A stretch of DNA of 64,000 nt from Diprion similis (Eukaryota; Arthropoda; Insecta; Hymenoptera; Diprionidae), in contig NC_060105.1 of the NCBI RefSeq assembly GCF_021155765.1, positions 17,579,001 through 17,643,000 of the forward strand. The letters run 5' to 3'. The notes below the pieces were generated by a model. The model saw only the letters and a program-made list of their open reading frames with translations. It had not been told where the DNA came from and searched no databases. Below, in pieces: positions 13,601-25,189 of this stretch (its first letter is position 1; each line of letters begins with the position of its first letter). A program made the translations under genes and the position numbers.

Positions 13601-16600
13601 GTAAGCAAGTATGGCAATGGTACAGCTGGTTTGCCGATAAAAAGAAAGAAAAAATCGAGACCCTATCTGTCATGTTCGAAGTCACGCACTAGGTCAATTT
13701 TGTATTAATGTATAAAATTGAATAAAATTATCAATGTATGTAACAATAACGTTAGTAGTTTTGAATGAACCATCATTCTGAGTCTCTTCTGGCGCGTGCA
13801 AAAATTGATATGTACGCAAAGAAGGATAGATAGCCTCGATTCTCTCTCACTTTCTATTAGCACGACCTTTCCACTCATGCTAACCCCTGCATACTACATA
13901 CGCTATTTATAATATCTCTATGATGCCACAAGCCTGTCTGACTTAGATAGCAGCTGTCACAGCTAACACGACTCTGCTAATAGAGATTAGCTTCCGCTGT
14001 CATAAATTGAGTTTTGTAAAACGTGCTCTAAAATTACACCATTTCAGAAAAGTACTCAAAACTGTGATAGCAATGTATCATCGAGTCAAATAAATTTGAA
14101 CATGATTACTTCACAGTAAGTTAGATGTCAAACTGTTAAAGTAATCGGAGACTTCGATTCTGTATGGATCCTGCATTAGTTGGACATACAAACAGAGTCA
14201 TGATCTGAACTTGCAAGTTAAAAACTATCTCAACAACTGGAATTCACACAGTTATCGAGATGTTACGATTTTTTCGCAGATACTCATGAATTGATTGCAA
14301 GTCTGACATGCTACAGAAACACTAGTGTACCGGTAATTACCGCTACTTTAATTTTTTTCATGTAAGAGGTTATTACCCAATGTAAATGTAGGCCTTGATT
14401 CGATGGAGGATAGGGACATGTAGTAAATTTATTACCCTGTTTGCGTCTGTTGAATTGATTCGATTGTGAGCCCGGGATAAAAGATTAAATATCCAATTCA
14501 AATATTGTGTCTCATGAAACAGCTTGGCGACAGTATCTGTAAGCTTTCCCAGCATCTAATAACTTAGATACCAAGGCATTGTCGGCCATCAATTAGAGCG
14601 GACGCCAACTTAGAACAATATCATCTAGTTTACCTAATCACAAAAGAATCCATTGAAATTAAAGTAATACATGCCACTGATCTACCTTCAGTATATCAGA
14701 AATGCAATTGACTGACGAGTATTTCGGCAAAAACCAACCGTTGTACGATTCCAACAAAGGTAGATTGTGACGTTGCACCACCATGTACACGTCGCAAGAA
14801 ACCCCAAACCCGTGGGGCGAAGTCGAACACGGGAAAATCAAGCAGCGCCATTCGTACACGAGACACCATCGAGTGGCAACAGTTTTTAGAAGACGATGCG
14901 AGTTGAAAGTGAAGAGCGAGAAACAGACAGCGACCCTCCACTCCAGCACCCAAGATCAGCCCACGTGCTCCGTTTTGACTACACTCCTGCCAGAACTATA
15001 ACCTCACGTGCATACCCACTCACACCTGCCCTTCCTCACCCACACGCATACACACACACACACACACGCACGCACGTCGAAATTAAGTATCACGCTACCA
15101 ACCTAACCCCCAACGCAAGTGTGACGTTTACGAAATGTAGCGAACGTAGTGAAGCGACAGATTCGATTGGCTGGTGAAAAACACTGAGCCAAGGTGCTAC
15201 TACGCACAGACGCGGGAACGAAACTTGCCGTACATCAACTGATCAACCCTCGGATCAACCTCTCAGTACGGACTGGAAAGTTAGTGAACAAGCCCTAGGT
15301 CATGACGCTGTTTGTATGCAAAAGTAAAAAAGGATCCACAAAGAATCGAAGTCTCCGACTACTTTAGCATTTTAACCTTCAGCTGGTATCTTTATCTGGC
15401 ATAACATTGCTGGCACCTTGGGGTCACGCACCAAAGAAAGCGATTTAATATTTTGACTTGGAATTTCTTTTTTTGCGTATTCACTTGAGTGCCTTTTACA
15501 AGATAAAAAAGATCGAAACAGAATTCTTAATTTTAACGTAATAAAAAGTTGTTTTGAAAGGAAGAAACTTTCAAGTTACGAAAATCTTGATTAAAAATCC
15601 TTAGATCACGAATGACCCCAAAGTGCCAGCTAATAGTATATTGTGTACCTAGGGCGGAAAGGGAGCGATTGACGCGAGTACGAGATTTCAGCTGAGCCGA
15701 GGGGACCCGAGGTGTGCGAAGGGTCGCCGAGGCTCAGCTGAAACTCGCACGAGCGTACATCGCTTTCCGTCCATAGTGCACACGATACTTTTTGTCCACA
15801 ACCTGTATTGAAAGTTTGCCTTTGAGTGCACAAAGAATAGGCTAATTACAAGATACACGACGATTCCGCGGTGATCGCGCGGTGTACCACTCCATTTTAC
15901 GCCCGGCGTTCATCGAAGCGGGTGCAAAACGTGATTTTACGCCCGCTTACGATACGTTATTTGCGCGCGCTCATTTGTCACCGGGCGGGAAAAAGTCACT
16001 TTGCGCGCACTTTACATGCACGAAAAGGGATACTTTCGCTGCAGGTTGGAAAAAAAGATTAATGAAGTCGTTTGTGACCCAACTTAGTGTGAAGTAATCC
16101 TGTTGAAATTGATTAGATTCGATGATGCATTGCTATCACAGTTTTTACCAGTTTTCCGAAAACCACCGGGCTTGTAGCATACATCGTGCACGGTCTCGTG
16201 TCTACCATTCTATAAAACAAATAGATTAAACATAAATTGCCTATCGGTCAGTGCGTCGTCGCTTGCATCGTTTCCCTTCTAGGAGTCATCTCGATATAAT
16301 GATGCGCTTGATAGTTTAAACTTTAGAGAGGGAGGAATTATTTGTTAATAAATATCTAAGTGCATTAATCACTTTTATAAAGGGAATTAAGGTGGTTCTT
16401 GATTTTTTTCAACGCGTCTAATGTAACTTTATAATATACATCGATGTCATTGATGCAGTAGACCTCGTTGTTTGCAGTTTTACACCGTCTCCATCTTACT
16501 GGCCTACAATCTCAGTAATAAACTTATTATTAAATTTTTTCGCATGATTCGTAGACTCACCGCTGCAACAGTAGAATTTAATTTTTATTTCTCAGTATCT

Positions 16601-19600
16601 TTACTGAAGCCTTCGGTTTTACTACCTCTTTGATGAAAGAATCCTCAGTAACGACGAACATTGAATTAAAATAACTGTTATATCTATTCGTTTGTTGAAA
16701 CTGCAATGCAATTTGAAATGTAGTGACTTTGAAAATCGCTTGAAACCACTTTAAAAATTGCTTGCCATTAGATAAAATTACTGCAATTGCTTGTTTCGTT
16801 AATTTCACTAGTTTAAAAAAAAACATCTCTTGTAATTCATGCTTTCGAATTCCCACACAGTACATTCATATGACAAAAACATTATGAAAATATCATAACA
16901 GTAAAACTTTTTCCAAAGGACACCTTTTTATAACGAATATGTTAGAAATCCTCGGCAGAAAAGCATTGCCTCCGAGGGAAAATATACCTCCGAATAACAG
17001 ACATTCTATAGTTTATTGCGTGACTAGGGAGGAAAGTAGGCTATTTCAAACCGCGTGTGATTGTCACCTGAGCCGAAGACGAGGGTGCCAAACACGCGTT
17101 TTGAATGGCCTGTTTCCTTCCCGCGTGGCACATACTACTTTTTGCCACATCTGTAACGAATCGTTCGATTCAAACTGTCAGATTTAGTGAAAAATATGTT
17201 TAAATCAGAGGTTAGAAGGCATTGTACGCGCTCGTATCTACACTTCCCCCTCTTCCCATACACACTTATTCATAGAAAGAAAAAACTTATGAATTTAATC
17301 AAATTAATTTAGTTAAAAGTATATATATTTGACGATACCCGTTCCAAACATTCAAAAGTATAAAGTATTTAGAAAGTATAATCAATAATGATGTGTATTT
17401 AATAAGCCATGTCTACAGTGAGCAGTTAGGGAGGAATATCATTTTCTTCTTCGTTTCGTGGTTAGGTATTTGCTAAACAGGGCAAAAGAATAAACTTTCT
17501 GTCGAGGCGTGGTAAAATAACTAACGCGGACACTACCGCGGATTCATTTTGCCTTGAAAAAACTTCTTAATACTGGACACATTTGCAAAATTTTCAGTTT
17601 GTTCATTGTTTTCCAAACTCTTGGCTCTGATGTGCCTTTATTCACGCTGAAGTCTGCTGCATATCTACCTTTAACGAAATCGTTTTTTTTTTTTGTTGTT
17701 AGTTTATTACATACCAAATAGTGTTGTTTTTTTTGCTTGTTACAGTGTTTGTATTTCGAATACCTACATTAGTTTATTCGTTTATGCACTTTCGTCTAAT
17801 CAAATATTACATGTTTCGTGTGCATATATATGCTTATATGCAATAAAATACGATATATTTGTGCAATAACAAATGAGCCTTTTTCTGTGTAATGGACACT
17901 TCTCAATAGCGGGCAAGATTTCCGGTGCTAAAAGATTCCGCTATTGGGAAGTTTCACTGAATGATAAATTTTTAAGTTTTTGCCACATTATAAAAGAAAC
18001 TCATAACTCTGGTACAGAGAAGTGCCATTTACAGTGATTTTGAAACATTTTTATTAACGTTGGTGGGAAGTACTTTTGATATGTCTTCGATATTTCCAGA
18101 GTTGAAAAAATGAATGTTTATAAAAACTCAACAGGATAATTCTGATTTCGAAATCTTCAACATATTATTATTTCTGGTGACATAGTTGAAGTTTTTTCTG
18201 AATGAAAAATTTAATTTATTTTTTGGATGTTAGAAGCTCGAACCTCGAATGTTATTAATCTCTTTTCTCGGAACTCCAGCCCTTGTTTACTAACAAAAAA
18301 TAATGAGTTTTTGTAATTGGGACATAAATACTTGGCATATTCAGGAAAACTTATCGCGGTACGTGAGGCTCGAATTATCTCGATTAGTTTGTCGTTTAAG
18401 TAACGATTATAAGTTTTACATTGCCAAGAATGCCAAGCAAAATGTATTTGATGATCGCCCATTTCTAAAATATTCAGATACGAGACAAATATCGAACGTA
18501 ATATATTTCTATTATAGGAAGCTAAAATGAAAATATTTTGGATACCAAACAGTCGGAATATTTCGATCACCTCGTGAAAAGATGACGCACATAACATGGT
18601 AGAATTACTATTGCAGAGTTGATGTAATTACAATACTTTAGAAATATTAAAGTTGAGACATTCTTGTACGGTCAAAAAATTAAGCGACAGACGAAATGTT
18701 TCTAATGCCTTATAAAAATAAATAGCAAATCAAACATTATAGAATAAAACGTTATTAAACGTTGAAAATCTTATTTCATTTCATTTCAACACATTCAAAC
18801 TACAATCGTTACGTTTCTGTTACATTTTATGTAACATATTGTACTGTGTGGGTCAGAAAATCATTCATAGTTTCGTGCATTTATTTCGTTTCCTTGCAAT
18901 TACCGGAAGTTCAATGTAAGGATACGTACGAATATTGAGGGGAAGTCGGACTCCCATCAATCTGGCAAATCGTATTTTTCAATTTTTTCTTCTTCCCAGT
19001 AACAGAATCTCTTTTTAGTCTCGCTAATGATAGGGCTTATGATTGTACTCGCAGGTCGGTTAAGAAAATTCGGAAAATAGGTGATAAAATTTTGAAAATA
19101 TCAGATTCACTTGTTAATTGTTATAAAAATTAGGCATATCAAAATCACTGCCCCCATGTGTGCCATGTAATTGATGTAATCTCATATCAAATCGAGTGAA
19201 AACGAACTGCAAATACTTTAGGCTTTCCAGTATTTTTCCAAAATTCTGTCAGTCAACCAACAATCACAATTATGAGCCCTATGATTTCCCAAAGTTTGAA
19301 GAGATTTCATTACTTGGAAATCAAAGTACTAATCTATTCTAACCTAACCTAACCCAACCCCTATTGATCAATACAATTACCTTCGACTTGCAACTGCATA
19401 TTTTAACTTGACGTTCGCTCTTCTACCCTACTAATAATTACAGAGCGGAAGGCAACGCACCCATTTTGGCGTTAATCCTGATTCTTTATCAAGTATCGGT
19501 GGAGTCTCGACGGAAAATACTGTCACAGGAGATAATAATAACCAATACGGACTGATCGACAGCCTCAGAAATGGCATGCTGACACCAGCAGATTACTTTG

Positions 19601-22418
19601 CCTCTCCATCCCGAGTGATTAACCATCATTTGTTTGGAAATGTTGGTGGCTTGAAACATGCCTACTCTGGTAATTGATATCATAGTGATTGATTAATACT
19701 GCTTACAATTGCAGCTACAGTGGTCAAGCGAAATCGCTTGGTGCCCTGAAAACAAGGACAATAATTACATTTTTTTTTTCAACATTCGAAACTTTGCTGG
19801 CTTTGTGAGTCCAAAATCCATTTACACGTGACTCCATCACACCATACAAGAAGAATTCATCTTTCATTGCATCTTGCGAATGCAGCATTATATTACATGT
19901 ATTTATTTCTATCATGCATATTAATAGAAAATTCGAAGTTTAATAAGCCATGATCATCGTACTCAATTCGGTGTTATTTGTGAACATTATGCCATATTTT
20001 TAGTGCAGATTTTGATCGACTCGTAACAAACTGTACGGAATCTTCTTGAATTCTAATTGTAAGAGTGCGAACAAACTTGCCGTACAATCACTTTTATAAG
20101 ATCTGCAAACTTTGCCGCATCATTTTTCGAAAATCTTGGAATCGTAAAATCATTTCATAAGTAATAATGTTGTCCACAGATCATTTGTTTACATAAAACT
20201 ACCAAATCTGAAATGCTGTAAAATATGCAGCATTGGCAATTGGCGGCCTTTACTCTTCAGAAATTTATTCTGTATCTGTAAACATCATTTTTAGTATATG
20301 CGTCGAAGTTGAAAAACAATAAATTTCTCATCCGACATCCGATCATCATCTAATTAGTATACGTATATGAATTCTAGGAAAATCTATTGGAAGTAAGCTG
20401 TCCTTATCCAGTAACTCGATAGATAGTGAAACAATGCCGTTCTTAGACCGACACCGTGTTTCAAAATCGATTCTAAAAAAATCAGATATCAGTAATGTTC
20501 GATACAACAACGGCTGGGACTCGGATAAAGAAAAACTGATATCAGAAAATACGTCTGCTACCAGCGTGTATGACAGCGAAGGTGATATTCGGGCAGATGC
20601 GTTGCTGATAAAAGGTCCAGTCCTCAAGCTGTCGCAATCATCCGAACAACAATCTTCTGGGATAACTTTCCAGGCGAAGAATGAAAGCAATCGAAACGAC
20701 GTCACAGATCATATCAGTACAAGAAACTGTACAGTTGCATTATCCAAATCTCTTTTTCGCTCACATGAAGGTAAATTTCACTTCATACAATAGCATGATT
20801 GGTATTGTTAATCAGCTTATGATATGTTGTTTGAAATCCTGCTCAAAATAAGTGTTATTTACATATTATCGACAAAATGATACACATTGTTGAAATATTT
20901 TTTTCACAAGTTTTTGCAATGAAGAACAAACTCTGACGGTTAACGTTGATAATGTAGATTATTCATGTTTTTCACTAATCGTACGTCGATCGATGAACAA
21001 CTATATAATCAATCGCTATCTCTGAATTGTAAAATATGCTCAAATTTGAACCACACCGGGAGCACCTCTTGAAACTTAAAAGTGAACTGCGCATGCGCTA
21101 AATAATTCAATCTCAATGGTCGGCAAAATCGTCCTGCAGCTACATTTTCATCTACAAATCAGGGGACTAACTTTCGAAATCTGACAAAAGCTGTGAAACT
21201 CTCACGTGTTAATTAAGTAGCGAATTGAGGTTGTGTTGTTATTTATATTATGTACAGTTGTTGCTTTCTAAGCTCTGCCTCCGGCGGTAGAGTGGGATAC
21301 CTCGGTAATTTCCTATTTTTTGAAACTCTCAACCCCGAGGTGCGGAAATTACGCAGGAAGCACTGTATACATGTGATCCTACTGTCCTAGTTTACAATAT
21401 ATGGGGTATTCTACGCCAACTCGACCAGTGTTAAACCTCAACTACCTCAAAATCATTTCATGTGTTTTCTAACATTCTACCCGGTAAAAAAACAGGACCT
21501 GAATTTTTTTCAAATTTTTTTACTAAACCGTTTATTTTTTTTCAAATATTTGAAGTCGATTGCGAATGCCCATCAAATCACCTAATTCGGAATTTAAAAA
21601 TTTTTAAACACAAAATTAACACAGAATCAAATCGTAAGCGTCAAATAAAGGTCAATTTACTTGTAAGTGTTCGGTTTCACTAATCCGATGATGCGCCTCT
21701 CTAATTAGTAAAAGATATCTATTGTTATACTTTATTCGGCATTGCATGTAAAGTTACGCTAACCTTTTTTCGTGATCCCTTAAAAATTTTCCGTAGTAAC
21801 TCTTCGGAATTTATCACCCTGTGAATTTTTTATTACCTCCAATTTCAGCAATTACTTTATCCAATGAACTATTACTATTGGTCCATAAAATAAAAGGAGA
21901 AATCAGTTCATCCGACTTTTCTCATTACTTGATTGTTCCGATTTTCGATGGTCGAGATTGTTTTACGCCTTGAATGGAATTTAGAAATATTATATAATCC
22001 AAAAACATTGAGCTCTGTCACTTGTGTCACCGTTTTACTTTATCCAATTTCTAGTCGACATTGTTAGAGCTCATCGTCAGTGTGTCAAGTTTTATCGCTT
22101 TCTCTCCTCATAATCTCCGTAAACAATTAATGAATGATATTTTTTATAGATGCACGAGACGAAATGGTCACAGATAACAAAGTCAAAGAGTGTAACGACG
22201 ATCATACTCAAGAGGATTACAAAAAGAGCAAAAGTTCGACAGGGAAAAGTGAACACAATTCTCTGCTCATTTGTCCACCGCAGTCGTATGATGAAAGTAT
22301 TAGGGAAAATAGCATCTATCGTGAAAGGAAGAAGCCGGCACTGAATAAACCAAACGCGAATCAAACCACCGCTACCCGTTTGAGCACAAATTCAAACTGT
22401 TATAAGTTCTCTTCGTAG
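10692..22418 (+). CDS. 3' part of an unrecognised gene with Cys cluster and long disordered tail (five exons)
   Basis: Five exons are supported by AG/GT borders and matching phases: 10,692-10,775, 12,217-12,723, 19,444-19,669, 20,378-20,770 and 22,150-22,418 (TAG stop). Together they encode 492 residues. The first exon opens in phase 0 after an acceptor, so the gene begins further upstream, perhaps outside the window. Residues 21-28 carry a C-C-x-C cluster (ECCFCTTK). The rest is rich in Ser, Asn, Thr and Asp with scattered Cys and His in exon 2 and no clear domain, as in a cytoplasmic tail or regulatory region. An AATAAA at 22,444-22,449 gives a very short 3' UTR. I do not recognise the family; a membrane protein tail with palmitoylated cysteines is only a guess. 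The large third intron-spanning gap (12,724-19,443) is crowded with MITEs. Confidence 0.75.
12862..12990. mobile_element. MITE of the GTGCGTTCCGAAATTA family, copy A (intronic)
   Basis: The left end GTGCGTTCCGAAATTAACT matches the inverted right end GTGCGTTCGGATATTAGCT. Inside are CAACGCAAAAGAGATAAAAT and TTGTTGACAGCACTGGGAGC, which recur inverted in the copy at 46,705-46,834. The element is about 129 bp with no coding capacity. It lies just after exon 12,217-12,723 of the unrecognised gene. Confidence 0.75.
15050..15069. repeat. Short (CA)n microsatellite
   Basis: About ten uninterrupted CA units lie inside a longer C/A-rich tract (15,020-15,075). It is an ordinary simple repeat within the intron. 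Confidence 0.85.
15634..15795. mobile_element. Hairpin MITE, GTGTACCTAGGG family, copy 1
   Basis: The stretch from 15,642 (TGTGTACCTAGGGCGGAAAG) to about 15,697 pairs with the reverse complement of 15,731-15,782. Both arms end inward with GGCTCAGCTGAAA or its complement. The outer flanks (agtatattgtgtac on the left, gtgcacacgatact on the right) also pair. There is no open frame of interest. Related copies are at 17,008 and 55,803. Confidence 0.75.
17008..17142. mobile_element. Hairpin MITE, GTGTACCTAGGG family, copy 2
   Basis: The left arm (from GTGACTAGGGAGGAAAG at 17,020) is the imperfect reverse complement of the right arm (…CTTTCCTTCCCGCGTGGCAC type end, to 17,131). The central region reads CCTGAGCCGAAGACGAGGGT. 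The right flank tactactttttgccac resembles the flank of copy 1 (tactttttgtccac), so conserved sequence extends past the obvious arms. Confidence 0.65.
17895..17955. other. Short hairpin of pre-miRNA size
   Basis: GACACTTCTCAATAGCGG at the left pairs with CCGCTATTGGGAAGTTTC at the right across a ~25-base loop, a 61-nt stem-loop with few mismatches. It lies in the intron of the unrecognised gene. It may be a MITE remnant or a small-RNA precursor; the sequence alone cannot decide. Confidence 0.35.
19339..19360. repeat. Telomere-like CTAAC motif run
   Basis: CTAACCTAACCTAACCCAAC is a short run matching the complement of the insect (TTAGG)n telomere motif, with TTAGGT variants. Such short interstitial runs are frequent in insect genomes and do not imply a chromosome end. 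Confidence 0.6.
19670..22149. other. Last two introns of the unrecognised gene
   Basis: The introns 19,670-20,377 and 20,771-22,149 flank the exon 20,378-20,770. Apart from that exon I see only AT-rich intronic sequence and one weak inverted repeat near 21,300-21,360. Frames on the minus strand opposite the exon are shadows. Confidence 0.5.
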
Positions 22419-22449
22419 CAGAGAAGTCGTTACGTATATGTGTAATAAA

Positions 22450-24497
22450 CAATGGAATTAATGTATACAAGGGAGACTGGAAGTTCTGGTATCTCCTTAA
22501 GGCAAGACCCTAGTGAAATTTGAAAGTTCGATTTTCTAGCATTTTAAGTGGATAAATCCGTAAGACTTGGGTAAAATATGGTTGCGACATCAGTGCTATT
22601 ATTTTTATTATTACCTACACAAATTCAATTTTATTTTCCTATCCTCTGCCCTGAAAAGAAAATAAGGTTCCGATTCTACAAAAATCTACTCTACAGAGTA
22701 AAGGTCAAGTAAAAGTAAAAAAACAGTTGCAGTCGATTTTCGCAAGGTAGTAATTTATATTCAGATAGCTTGGAATAAGGTCAAGATTACTATATACATA
22801 TACTCTTCTACACGAAGCTATCCACACATAGAAAGATGAACTATCCTTGACAAGTCAACTGTACCATCATCATAGCATGAGAACCCATAAATATAATTTC
22901 ATTAACCACATCTTGACGGTTGCAGTATTAAGTCAGTGTAGGTGCTCGTAATTATTCATTTGTGAATTCTTGAATGAATAATCCCAGTAACGTTCAAAGT
23001 CATACTGCAATAACTCTTAGTAATAGCAATATTACTGACATGATTAAAGAGCTTCGTATGAGATGGTGAATTACCATATTTTCAAAGAGTAATAATGGCG
23101 GTGGAATGGTCTTACATAGTCAAAATATGGTAAATTCAATTATATTTTTCTGACAAACTTGTCTCCGAAAATTTCAACGCAATTTTAAATGTTGAGTTCT
23201 AGTTTTCTTAATCTTTACACGCAAAATATTACTAGGGTTAATAGCTATTCGTATAGTTATCCCTTTATTAGACGCGCGGTGACGTAGAGACCCCAGATAT
23301 TTTATTTTTTTCCGCTGCTACAAAAAAATTTTCTCGTGCTACCATTTTCAGTAGCTTTCAAAAACCTTTCAATAAAGCCATGCTCTATGATAGCGCGCTG
23401 TTTTCGCCGTTCATTACACAGCCACAAGTCATCAAACTTTTTCGGGGTCTCCACGGACCCCACGCTCGTGCCGGTGTTACTGATCGTGGTGTATAACGGG
23501 AATCAGTATTTTTTGTGATATAGAACTAAACATACAATCACTCCTTTGTTTGTGTCAGCTTAGATTTTAACAAAATTTGAAGACTATTTTATTATACGGT
23601 TAGGAATTTATAAACATTTATTCAGTTTGTTTTTCTCATTACATATACGTTTTTGTTGAAGGAAAAATTTGTTTTTTTTAAGTTAATAAAAACTGTATTT
23701 ATTTATTAAAAAATGCTGCGCCACGGATTATTTTGTTTATTTATATCTTCGGTTTAGTAACTATATTCACAATGGACCATTTTTATGAAAATTAATAGTT
23801 TCTTTTTGCGTTGTCGTCCATCGTGGTCGAATTTTCGGATTTTTTTACTCTTGAGATGAAATATTGTTTACTTATAATTATCAATGAATTTAAATTGTTC
23901 AACCTGTAAATTCCGACAGACACAATTTCAAGTAAAAAACTTTTCATATGTACCTATTTATTTCGGCAAAGTGGCAAAATCGCGACAGTCAAATCATACT
24001 CATGTAATTCGCACACTCGTATCATTGTGTATTCTCTCGATTTTGTAAACCCTCAGTTGTTGTACAGATATCTCGGGGTACAGATCTTATCGCTGTATCG
24101 ACTAAAGTACATTGCACCATTGTTTTAATAATCATCATCTATCGGTCATTATCATCCCGCTTCATTCACTAGAGTTCCTTATCGCTAATTTGCAGATCCT
24201 ACGTCGAAGATCTACAATCACTATCTATCTCTCTAGACAGTATTACAGGTAAAAATATTGTATCTACTAAATGGGATCTCCCGAAGATCTCATGCACTTA
24301 CTGTCACTATGAAATTTGATGCGCCTAATGAAGGGTTAATATAGCTATAGATAGAAAATACTGCTATCTCAAAAAGGGATACTTGGTATTGAAATAATGG
24401 TTGATTTCAAAACCTTTTAAATTGAATTATCCCTTGTCTATAGAAAAGTTTTTTCAGATAATGAGTTACTTGTTCATGGATGTTGGGACACATATAT
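22450..24497. other. Intergenic DNA after the unrecognised gene
   Basis: No gene was found. A 70-nt stem-loop lies at 23,068-23,137 (GAATTACCATATTTT pairing with AAAATATGGTAAATTC). The patch 23,270-23,500 contains TAGAGACCCC and the inverted GGGGTCTCCA and may be another old element. Near 22,671 is a stray TTCTACA motif like those of the fold-back elements at 10,141 and 27,094. Confidence 0.4.
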
Positions 24498-24736
24498 TGT
24501 AACGTATTCGACCGCCCCACCGGCTGGTCGAGCAGTCAAAATCACAGCTGACCACACCGACGCACTAATTGTCAGACGCAACGCAATGTTAAGCCCTTTT
24601 TTGCGTTTAAAATACGTGGACTTTGATATCTGAAGATACGTACGACAACGTTAAAATCGATCAGGACAGCCCAGCCAAGTGTAGGGAATAAAGGAAATAA
24701 TAATAAAGACGAAAACTATATTATGGATACGTTATA
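24498..24736 (+). mobile_element. Small solo LTR with 4-bp target duplication
   Basis: The element starts TGTAACGTAT and ends ATACGTTATA, an inverted repeat with one mismatch; the expected terminal CA has become TA. ATAT precedes it (24,494-24,497) and follows it (24,737-24,740). AATAAA-type signals near 24,690 and 24,709 suit an LTR read on the + strand. At 239 bp it is short for an LTR, so a MITE is the alternative. Confidence 0.55.
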
Positions 24737-25050
24737 ATATCAGTAGCATTGACAAATTATTATATAATATTTAATGGCACACTTTCTCAAATCTCCGCGT
24801 TAGCCATGTGAAACATAAGTATGTGAGGTCCCGCATTGATATCCACGATAGAGATCGATCTGAACTCGCCGAGGTGTTGTCGCGTAATGCTCGCTTTGGC
24901 GCCCGATCTCTGGCCCTGCAGCATTTATTCGTCACCCGAATAATCTCCATGTTTATGTTTCGGGCTCTCCTAATACCCTCGGCTTCCTTGCCTCACTCGC
25001 AAGGCTCATACTCGTCAATGTTGACTACACAATAGCACACAAAAAGCAGT

Positions 25051-25183
25051 AAGCCGTGTGCCGTCAAACACACGAGCCGGCGACGCGCAGTTCCTACACC
25101 AATGCATCGCCGTGATTGGCTGGCGCTATGTGTTGGTGCACGGATCGCACGTTCCAGCTCGTGTATGTGACGGCACACGGCTT
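25051..25183. mobile_element. Hairpin MITE with 30-bp inverted repeats
   Basis: AAGCCGTGTGCCGTCA at 25,051 recurs inverted as TGACGGCACACGGCTT ending at 25,183. The arms extend inward through CACACGAGC and GCTCGTGT, about 30 bp each with few mismatches. The 73-bp middle is GC-rich. Small frames on both strands here are by-products of the palindrome. Confidence 0.7.
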
Positions 25184-25189
25184 GTTGCT

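Larger units (their letters stand above)
12991..19443. other. Long intron, mainly MITEs and unique AT-rich DNA
   Basis: This interval belongs to the intron between the exons ending at 12,723 and starting at 19,444. It holds two hairpin MITEs (15,634 and 17,008), a short hairpin (17,895), a CA microsatellite and a telomere-like motif. A locally GC-richer patch at 14,780-15,060 has open frames on both strands but no recognisable product. No separate gene nested in the intron could be supported. Confidence 0.5.

Noticed and set aside
14659-15177. Several frames of 70-96 codons on both strands around a GC-richer patch
   Set aside because: All three types overlap, none has family signs, and the patch contains a CA repeat; possibly regulatory but not supportable as coding.
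18211-18597. 128-codon open frame on the minus strand
   Set aside because: It lies in an intron of a + strand gene, has no family signs or codon pattern and no splice or promoter context; such lengths arise by chance in 64 kb of AT-rich DNA.
19339-19360. Telomere or chromosome-end signal
   Set aside because: Only about four motif units inside an intron; short interstitial runs are common in insects.
20346-20705. 119-codon minus-strand frame
   Set aside because: It lies opposite the exon 20,378-20,770, which has matching splice phases; it is a shadow.
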